A stretch of DNA of 26,936 bases from Cacconaster sp045601245 (GTDB taxonomy: Bacteria; Bacteroidota; Bacteroidia; Bacteroidales; UBA932): contig JAZRZH010000060.1 in assembly GCA_045601245.1 (NCBI GenBank), forward strand, positions 1 through 26,936, written 5' to 3'. Below are positions 23,026 to 26,936 of this stretch, in pieces. Both the position numbers and the translations under genes were made by a program. Below the pieces are notes generated by a model, which made no database searches, had not been told where the DNA came from, and saw nothing but the letters and a program-made list of their open reading frames with translations. Each line of letters begins with the position of its first letter. Position 1 is the first letter of the stretch.

Positions 23026-24435
23026 CTAAAGGGAGTGCACCAGCCTGACGGACATCGCGCAGCTTTTGGACGGAGCGGCGTGGGAAGTGGATGAAACGGC
23101 ATCCGTTGCGCTGAAGGTGACATAATCCACATCCTTCGGATAGTTATATACGTCCCACATGGTATTGGTCCAGTAATAACCCGCAACCCCGTTGTCAGTC
23201 ACAGCGCCGTTATTGGCTTTGCCACAGGCCGGCAGGAAGAATTCGTGGTCTCCGAATGTGATGGAAAGGCCCTTGCGGGTGCTGTCCCAGGTACCTTTGT
23301 CCTTCAAATAATTCACAATGTCCCTCAATTCCATCTCGGATGGCAGTCCCCACGACTTATAGTCGGGGTCTGTCCTCGGGTTGAAGGTGCCGTGTGAATT
23401 GTTCATCACATTGTAGAAGTATGTATTTCCTGCGGCACACCAGCATACATTCTCGCGGTCAGCCTTTTCGGCCCTGTTGACGGTCTCGACGGCGAGATCG
23501 ATGTATGTCCCGCCTACGCTTTCATTCAATGGCTTGAATATCACAGCTTCGCCGCCATCGATAAGGCCTAGGGTGCCGTGCTTGCAAGTGCCGTCGATTG
23601 TAATGGCAGGGAGATTGGCTGGGGTGATGAGGCTGCGTTCTATGACCAGTTTCAAATCGCTCTTGAGGCTTTTCACGAACTCATTGCCCATATCATCCAC
23701 GATGGTTATCTTGACATCCGAATAGCCCGATGTCCTTTGTGGCAGAGCGATATTGAAAGTCGTGGCGACATCCTTGTCGAGTTTGACACCAGGGGTTTCA
23801 AGTGTTATCACTGTCTCCTTAGGCACAGCCGTGCTGAGGACGGCGGCATTTGAAGAATATCTGTCGATGGCGCCGCTGATACGGTCCGTGGACTCGACTT
23901 TGATTTTCCTGACAATACTGTATCCTTTGAGACCCACCTTCAGAATACCTCCGACGTTCTTGAATGACAGCGCAGGAGCGGAATCCCCGGAGAAGTTTTC
24001 CACTGATGCATACATCGGGACATTGCTGATGGAACTTCCGCCGTCGGTGGTCTGTTCGGAAGGCCAGCTTGTGCTGTCATAACCGTAGTATGCCTTGACG
24101 GAACTGTATTTTGACCAGTCAATGACATCCGGACAGGTGAAGGATGCTCTTGTCGTCCCAGCACCGTCCGACAGCGTGAATACGTGTCTTGATTCTGCGT
24201 GACTGTCGGAGAGTATCACGATGATCCGGTCCCCTTCGCTCCATAACACGTCGTACTGATCCATAGCGGAATTGTAGTTCAATGACGTTTTGGTGATTCC
24301 TTCTTCTGTAAAAGCAGTGATAACGGCCTGTGGCTCAAGTTGAAGCTTCTTGTCTGCCGGCAATTTATCCTGACAGGACGAGAGAGTGAACGCCGCAATT
24401 ATTGATATTGATAGAAATAAAAAATCATTCTTCAT
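23026..24435 (-). CDS. Fimbrillin-like lipoprotein with C-terminal FISUMP/DUF1566-like domain
   Basis: The ATG at 24435 gives 469 residues with a lipoprotein signal (MKNDFLFLSISIIAAFTLSSC, C21); a start at 24456 would only add seven residues ahead of it. Residues about 30-290 resemble the fimbrillin-like N-terminal domain of Bacteroidales surface proteins (TKTSLNYNSAMDQYDVLWSEGDRIIV, then VGGILKVGLKG). Residues about 300-469 are a FISUMP/DUF1566-type domain, with WGLPSEMELRDIVNYL, FFLPACGKAN, GYYWTNT and the terminal SVRLVHSL. A 46-residue peptide gene lies 11 nt upstream in the same transcript. It is convergent with the metallophosphoesterase gene and no clear terminator follows. A surface role is likely; the ligand is unknown. 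Confidence 0.7.
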   Translation of the reverse strand: MKNDFLFLSISIIAAFTLSSCQDKLPADKKLQLEPQAVITAFTEEGITKTSLNYNSAMDQYDVLWSEGDRIIVILSDSHAESRHVFTLSDGAGTTRASFTCPDVIDWSKYSSVKAYYGYDSTSWPSEQTTDGGSSISNVPMYASVENFSGDSAPALSFKNVGGILKVGLKGYSIVRKIKVESTDRISGAIDRYSSNAAVLSTAVPKETVITLETPGVKLDKDVATTFNIALPQRTSGYSDVKITIVDDMGNEFVKSLKSDLKLVIERSLITPANLPAITIDGTCKHGTLGLIDGGEAVIFKPLNESVGGTYIDLAVETVNRAEKADRENVCWCAAGNTYFYNVMNNSHGTFNPRTDPDYKSWGLPSEMELRDIVNYLKDKGTWDSTRKGLSITFGDHEFFLPACGKANNGAVTDNGVAGYYWTNTMWDVYNYPKDVDYVTFSATDAVSSTSHAAPSKSCAMSVRLVHSL

Positions 24436-24446
24436 AGCCGGTCTCC

Positions 24447-24587
24447 TTATTCCCAATCATCCTCGCCGAAACTGTTGACGTTGAGGGTATATCCTTCAGT
24501 CTGGTTTCCATCGTTGAGGCACAGCATGGCACTGGCTTTCATGGCGAGGACTTTGGACTTAAGTGAATAGTATGTATTCTTGTCCAT
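24447..24587 (-). CDS. 46-residue peptide, first gene before the fimbrillin-FISUMP gene
   Basis: The frame from ATG 24587 to the TAA at 24449-24447 encodes MDKNTYYSLKSKVLAMKASA followed by a segment with C23, GYTLNVNSFG and an acidic end EDDWE. It has no signal peptide or membrane segment. The core K10-x-K-V-L...A20-M-L-C23 aligns without gaps to K16-x-K-V-V...A26-V-I-C29 in the 50-residue peptide at 26259-26411, and both end in an acidic tail. The start is 20 nt downstream of a promoter -7 box, and the stop is 11 nt before the lipoprotein ATG. Coding status is supported by the similarity and position; function is unknown. Confidence 0.6.
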   Translation of the reverse strand: MDKNTYYSLKSKVLAMKASAMLCLNDGNQTEGYTLNVNSFGEDDWE

Positions 24588-24606
24588 AACTCTGTCGTTT
24601 TGCGTG

Positions 24607-24639
24607 CAAAGGTAAACTATATTTTGATAATTACCGCAA
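24607..24639 (-). promoter_or_regulatory. Promoter for the 46-residue peptide/fimbrillin-FISUMP unit
   Basis: The minus strand reads TTG (24639-24637), 22 nt, then TACCTTTG (24614-24607), an exact TAnnTTTG box followed by CA. The -33 spacing is slightly long. Confidence 0.6.
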
Positions 24640-24701
24640 GTGCCGGAATCTTGTCAAAGAGTGCGGACCGTGAAATGGCAATTCGCCCGGAGCGGCACAG
24701 C

Positions 24702-24721
24702 AAAGAGGCAATCGCCTCTTT
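24702..24721. terminator. 8-bp perfect hairpin between the two small-peptide units
   Basis: AAAGAGGC (24702-24709) pairs exactly with GCCTCTTT (24714-24721) around a 4-nt loop. It may be a second terminator for the unit ending at 24825 or an insulator for the downstream promoter. Confidence 0.5.
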
Positions 24722-24764
24722 TCCATCAACCGATTGATATTTGAAATGGACGTTATTTGCGGAC

Positions 24765-24802
24765 AAAAAAGCCCGGCCAAATCACGTCGGAACTGGTCGG
24801 GC
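24765..24802 (-). terminator. Rho-independent terminator after the small secreted domain gene
   Basis: On the minus strand GCCCGACCA (24802-24794) pairs with TGGCCGGGC (24779-24771), with one G-T pair, and six T follow (complement of 24765-24770). It lies 22 nt beyond the stop at 24825. Confidence 0.85.
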
Positions 24803-24824
24803 ATTCATATGCGGAAGCACGTGA

Positions 24825-25379
24825 TTATTCTATGCATCCATCGTCAGCGAACACCATGCGCATAGCTCTGGCTGGGGCGACAGCTGACATAGGCAGGAAC
24901 GCCTTGTGTGCTGAGAGTGGCATCTCATAATTCATCATGTAGAATCCGAGCCTGTTCTGACCGTATGAGAGCATATAGAAGTTGAAGGGGCCATAGTCTT
25001 CCTGTGTAGTTTCCTCGTCCACACCACGTAACACATTGCCGTCAACATTGTCCGCAGGCTCGTTTGTCGGTGTCAACTTCATTTCGCCGCTCACGTTAGA
25101 ATATAGCAATACACCTTCGCCCTTCGGCAGAATGCTGCCCTCAATCTTGGTGAGCTTCACCACTTGTTCACCTGCGCTATATTCAATAGTGGCTGTGTAT
25201 GCTTTCACGCCCTGTGGCAAGGTGTAAGCACAGTTGCTGTCATAGAACGTTCTGTAATAATTGCCCTCATTGTCAGGGTCTTCGTTTGCGTAGAGGGTAA
25301 TGGAGTCTCCCTCCGTCCACGCTCCAGCCACGAATGGAAGCATGACGAAGAGCAGAATATATTTCAATGTATTTTTCAT
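24825..25379 (-). CDS. Small secreted beta-rich domain protein
   Basis: The ATG at 25379 gives 184 residues with signal peptide MKNTLKYILLFVMLPFVAGA; an in-frame ATG at 25391 would add four residues. The mature protein is essentially one domain: YYRTFYDSNCAYTLPQGVKAYTATIE, VVKLTKIEGSILPKGEGVLLY, NVLRGVDEET and GFYMMN...AHKAFLP. I recognise this pattern from the C-terminal regions of larger Bacteroidales surface proteins (often after leucine-rich repeats or Ig domains), where the motif PxGxGVLL...NxLRG recurs. Finding it alone with its own signal is unusual. It follows the fimbrillin-like lipoprotein gene by 24 nt and is the last gene of that unit. Function is unknown. Confidence 0.65.
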   Translation of the reverse strand: MKNTLKYILLFVMLPFVAGAWTEGDSITLYANEDPDNEGNYYRTFYDSNCAYTLPQGVKAYTATIEYSAGEQVVKLTKIEGSILPKGEGVLLYSNVSGEMKLTPTNEPADNVDGNVLRGVDEETTQEDYGPFNFYMLSYGQNRLGFYMMNYEMPLSAHKAFLPMSAVAPARAMRMVFADDGCIE

Positions 25380-25403
25380 TTTCATGTCCAATTCTTTTTA
25401 TTA

Positions 25404-26243
25404 TTACCACTGTTTTCCCCAGATATCCGAGGCTGTCGAACCTTGTTGGGAATCATCCACAAAAACATCGTTCAGACTTAAAAATGAAAGTGCAGGAAGG
25501 TCCTCTTCGAAAATGAGCTTGCTCCCATCGAAGGTGACAGGCTTGATGTGGTTGGCTGCGACGGTAACGCCGGAAGCAGAGTTAAGGGTGCATTTGTTGT
25601 CCGATGCGTTCGTGATCTCAATCTTGGTGTAACTGCCGGCTGGAAGGGCTATGCAGAAGTCCTTTGATGTGGCTATGCTCTGTGCCTCGGTGCAGGTCAG
25701 GGTGCAGGTCGTCTCGCTGCCGCCAATCGGAGTGCCGGTAACTGCAATGCTCTTCACACTCTCGCCTGTCTTGGTAAGGTTGAGCTTCATCAGGCCGCAC
25801 TGGACGGTGAATTCGAAACTGTTGGTCGAGGTCGCGGGAGCGGTCATGTAGAGCTTGCCGGCAGTGGCTGAATAGGTCTGTGCCGTTGCAGGCTCGGTGC
25901 CGTAGGTTGCGGTGTAAGGGCCGTCTCCGAGAGCAGCCTGGCCGGACTTGATGACGAATGTAGCCTTTCCGGTGGTGGCGTCTATGTTCTCGATCGTATA
26001 GACAGCGGATGCCGATGAAGCATCGGTGACGGTGATTTCATCTGTTGTCTCCCAAGCCAACTTTCCATCAGACAGGTCGAGAGTAGTCTTGGTGCTCCCA
26101 GCGTTGATGGATGCGGTGAATACAGGGGATGTTATCGTAGAAACTCTATTATCTTCAGTTCCACTGGCGGGTGTAATCTGCTCCTGGCAGGAAGCGAGTG
26201 AAAGCAAGGCAGCGAAGGCTGCGAAAATCATTGTCTTTTTCAT
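25404..26243 (-). CDS. Fimbrillin-like lipoprotein
   Basis: A 279-residue protein with lipoprotein signal MKKTMIFAAFAALLSLASC (C19). The mature N-terminus has the fimbrillin-like layout also seen in the protein at 23026-24435: FTASINAGSTKTTLDLSDGKLAWETTDEITV, then FEFTVQCGLMKLNL and LPAGSYTKIEIT. The strand pattern and the T-K-T-x-L...W-x-x-x-D-E-I-x-V signature suggest the Mfa-like/BF2992-type fold. The last 35 residues (after KLIFEED) form an extra acidic, hydrophobic tail ending IWGKQW that does not look like part of the domain. A 50-residue peptide gene lies 15 nt upstream and the small secreted domain protein 24 nt downstream. Confidence 0.7.
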   Translation of the reverse strand: MKKTMIFAAFAALLSLASCQEQITPASGTEDNRVSTITSPVFTASINAGSTKTTLDLSDGKLAWETTDEITVTDASSASAVYTIENIDATTGKATFVIKSGQAALGDGPYTATYGTEPATAQTYSATAGKLYMTAPATSTNSFEFTVQCGLMKLNLTKTGESVKSIAVTGTPIGGSETTCTLTCTEAQSIATSKDFCIALPAGSYTKIEITNASDNKCTLNSASGVTVAANHIKPVTFDGSKLIFEEDLPALSFLSLNDVFVDDSQQGSTASDIWGKQW

Positions 26244-26258
26244 TGTGCTGTCCTCCTG

Positions 26259-26411
26259 TTAATTGAATGATTCTCCACCGTCCTCATCGATGGTCATGCC
26301 GTTGATGCCATTGCTCAGGCTCGTACAAATGACAGCTTGAGTCATGAACTCGACCACCTTGGCTTTGGGGGCCTTGTAGCTCTTGACAGAGTCTTTAAGT
26401 TCTACATTCAT
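26259..26411 (-). CDS. 50-residue peptide, first gene before the fimbrillin-like lipoprotein
   Basis: The frame from ATG 26411 to the TAA at 26261-26259 encodes a lysine-rich N-terminal half (MNVELKDSVKSYKAPKAKVV), a short hydrophobic stretch ending in C29 (QAVIC), a Gly/Asn/Ser segment and an acidic tail IDEDGGESFN. There is no classical signal peptide. It shares the core and tail with the peptide at 24447-24587 and occupies the same position, between a promoter and a fimbrillin-like lipoprotein gene. I recall many short Bacteroidales proteins with a K-x-x-x-P-x-x-x-V-x start and acidic end, annotated only as hypothetical; this is memory, not a search result. Confidence 0.6.
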   Translation of the reverse strand: MNVELKDSVKSYKAPKAKVVEFMTQAVICTSLSNGINGMTIDEDGGESFN

Positions 26412-26445
26412 AATGCTCTAATAATCAGATTGAAAAATGCGGATG

Positions 26446-26476
26446 CAAAGATAGTCTTATCCGTCCGGATTACAAA
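26446..26476 (-). promoter_or_regulatory. Promoter for the 50-residue peptide/fimbrillin-like unit
   Basis: The minus strand reads TTTG (26476-26473), exactly 19 nt, then TATCTTTG (26453-26446). Both boxes match the Bacteroidota consensus. The predicted leader before the ATG at 26411 is about 30 nt. Confidence 0.85.
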
Positions 26477-26635
26477 CGGATTGATATAAAAGTTATTGGG
26501 TTATGATAGGTATTTCCATAGGTTCTTTCTCTCTGGAGCTACAAAACTTACATGGTTAGGCGGCTAGAAGAATACCTATGTCCGGATAAGATGAGGGCCG
26601 TTATTCATTTTAGTTCAGGCCGATTCGGCGAAGCG

Positions 26636-26667
26636 TTTTGTATTTAAAGTACTATTTTATATATTTG
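26636..26667 (+). promoter_or_regulatory. Promoter for the AAA_14-type ATPase gene
   Basis: TTTTG (26636-26640), exactly 19 nt, then TATATTTG (26660-26667). It is divergent from the promoter at 26446-26476, about 160 bp apart, with nested inverted repeats in between. Confidence 0.85.
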
Positions 26668-26695
26668 TGTCCGAGTATAAAATATGATTTAAAAG

Positions 26696-26936
26696 ATGAT
26701 AGACAAATTGGTTCTCAAACAAATAGTCCAGAATAATAGGGAAGAAATTGAACAGTATCAGATTGTTCACAGAGACGTCCAGACAAACGGCTTTAATTGT
26801 TGCATATTCGTTGGCGTCAGGAGAGGCGGCAAATCGTTTGTTCTCTATGAGAAGATCCAGCAGATGCTCAGCGAAGGACACTCCTGGAATGAAATTCTAT
26901 ACTTAAACTTTGAAGACGATCGCCTGGATGGACTGG
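26696..26936 (+). CDS. AAA_14/DUF4143-type ATPase, 3' end outside window
   Basis: Eighty codons from ATG 26696 are open to the window edge. The product begins MIDKLVLKQIVQNNREEIEQ, then has a Walker A-like motif FVGVRRGGKSF (G-x-R-R-x-G-K-S) near residues 38-48 and NEILYLNFEDDRL near residue 65. This is the N-terminus of the AAA_14/DUF4143 ATPases, usually about 380-450 residues with a C-terminal nuclease-like or winged-helix domain. These proteins are common, often horizontally acquired, and of uncertain function. No partner gene is visible. Confidence 0.85.
   Translation, partial: MIDKLVLKQIVQNNREEIEQYQIVHRDVQTNGFNCCIFVGVRRGGKSFVLYEKIQQMLSEGHSWNEILYLNFEDDRLDGL

Noticed and set aside
26657..26881. 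Minus-strand 74-codon open frame at the right end
   Set aside because: It is antisense to the AAA_14-type ATPase start, whose Walker A motif and consensus promoter support the plus strand.

Overview
The window looks like chromosomal DNA of a Bacteroidales bacterium, probably a gut-type member; the genus cannot be fixed from sequence alone. The evidence is Bacteroidota-specific proteins (DUF4294, DUF4270, DUF3098, DUF3575, DUF4906, FimA/FimB-type fimbrial lipoproteins), many lipobox signal peptides, and repeated TAnnTTTG (-7) promoter boxes, several with a TTTG (-33) box 18-22 nt upstream, in place of sigma70 boxes. All database-style assignments come from reading the proteins; no search was run.

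Left part (1-13565), mostly housekeeping. Part of the ribosomal protein operon lies on the minus strand: rplP-rpmC-rpsQ-rplN-rplX, with rplX cut by the window edge. The run begins at rplP. The usual upstream neighbours (rpsC, rplV, rpsS and so on) are missing, and a terminator plus a complete promoter separate rplP from a gltS-like transporter/M19 dipeptidase pair. Next come a DUF4294 gene (+) whose 3' end overlaps lpxH by 136 nt, and the envelope operon ftsX-DUF3098-uppP-lpxH (-). A divergent pair follows (+): a single-domain glycogen-synthase-like protein and a DUF4270 lipoprotein carrying a long Gly/Tyr-rich insert. A C69 cysteine dipeptidase and the acpP-fabF fatty acid synthesis operon (-) complete this part.

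Middle (13566-22027): a 426-bp regulatory gap, then one plus-strand fimbrial operon. Its order is DUF3575 protein, two tandem paralogous FimA-type fimbrillins, a FimB/Mfa2-type anchor, a 1234-residue DUF4906 protein with a stalk of Ig-like domains (probable tip adhesin), and a lipoprotein of unknown family. Five of the six products have lipoprotein signals, so the operon should build a surface fimbria.

Right part (22028-26936): a CPPED1-like metallophosphoesterase lipoprotein (+), then two minus-strand transcription units of similar design. Each starts at a Bacteroidota promoter, first encodes a 46-50 residue peptide with a shared K-x-K-V...A-x-x-C core and an acidic tail, and then a fimbrillin-like lipoprotein. 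One of these lipoproteins is fused to a FISUMP-like domain; the other is followed by a small secreted domain protein. A divergent promoter drives an AAA_14-type ATPase gene cut by the right edge. No tRNA, rRNA, CRISPR array, insertion sequence or integrase was seen.

The most promising unexplained items are the split ribosomal operon with its new promoter and leader hairpin, the paired small-peptide/fimbrillin units, the Gly/Tyr tract, and the antiparallel coding overlap.
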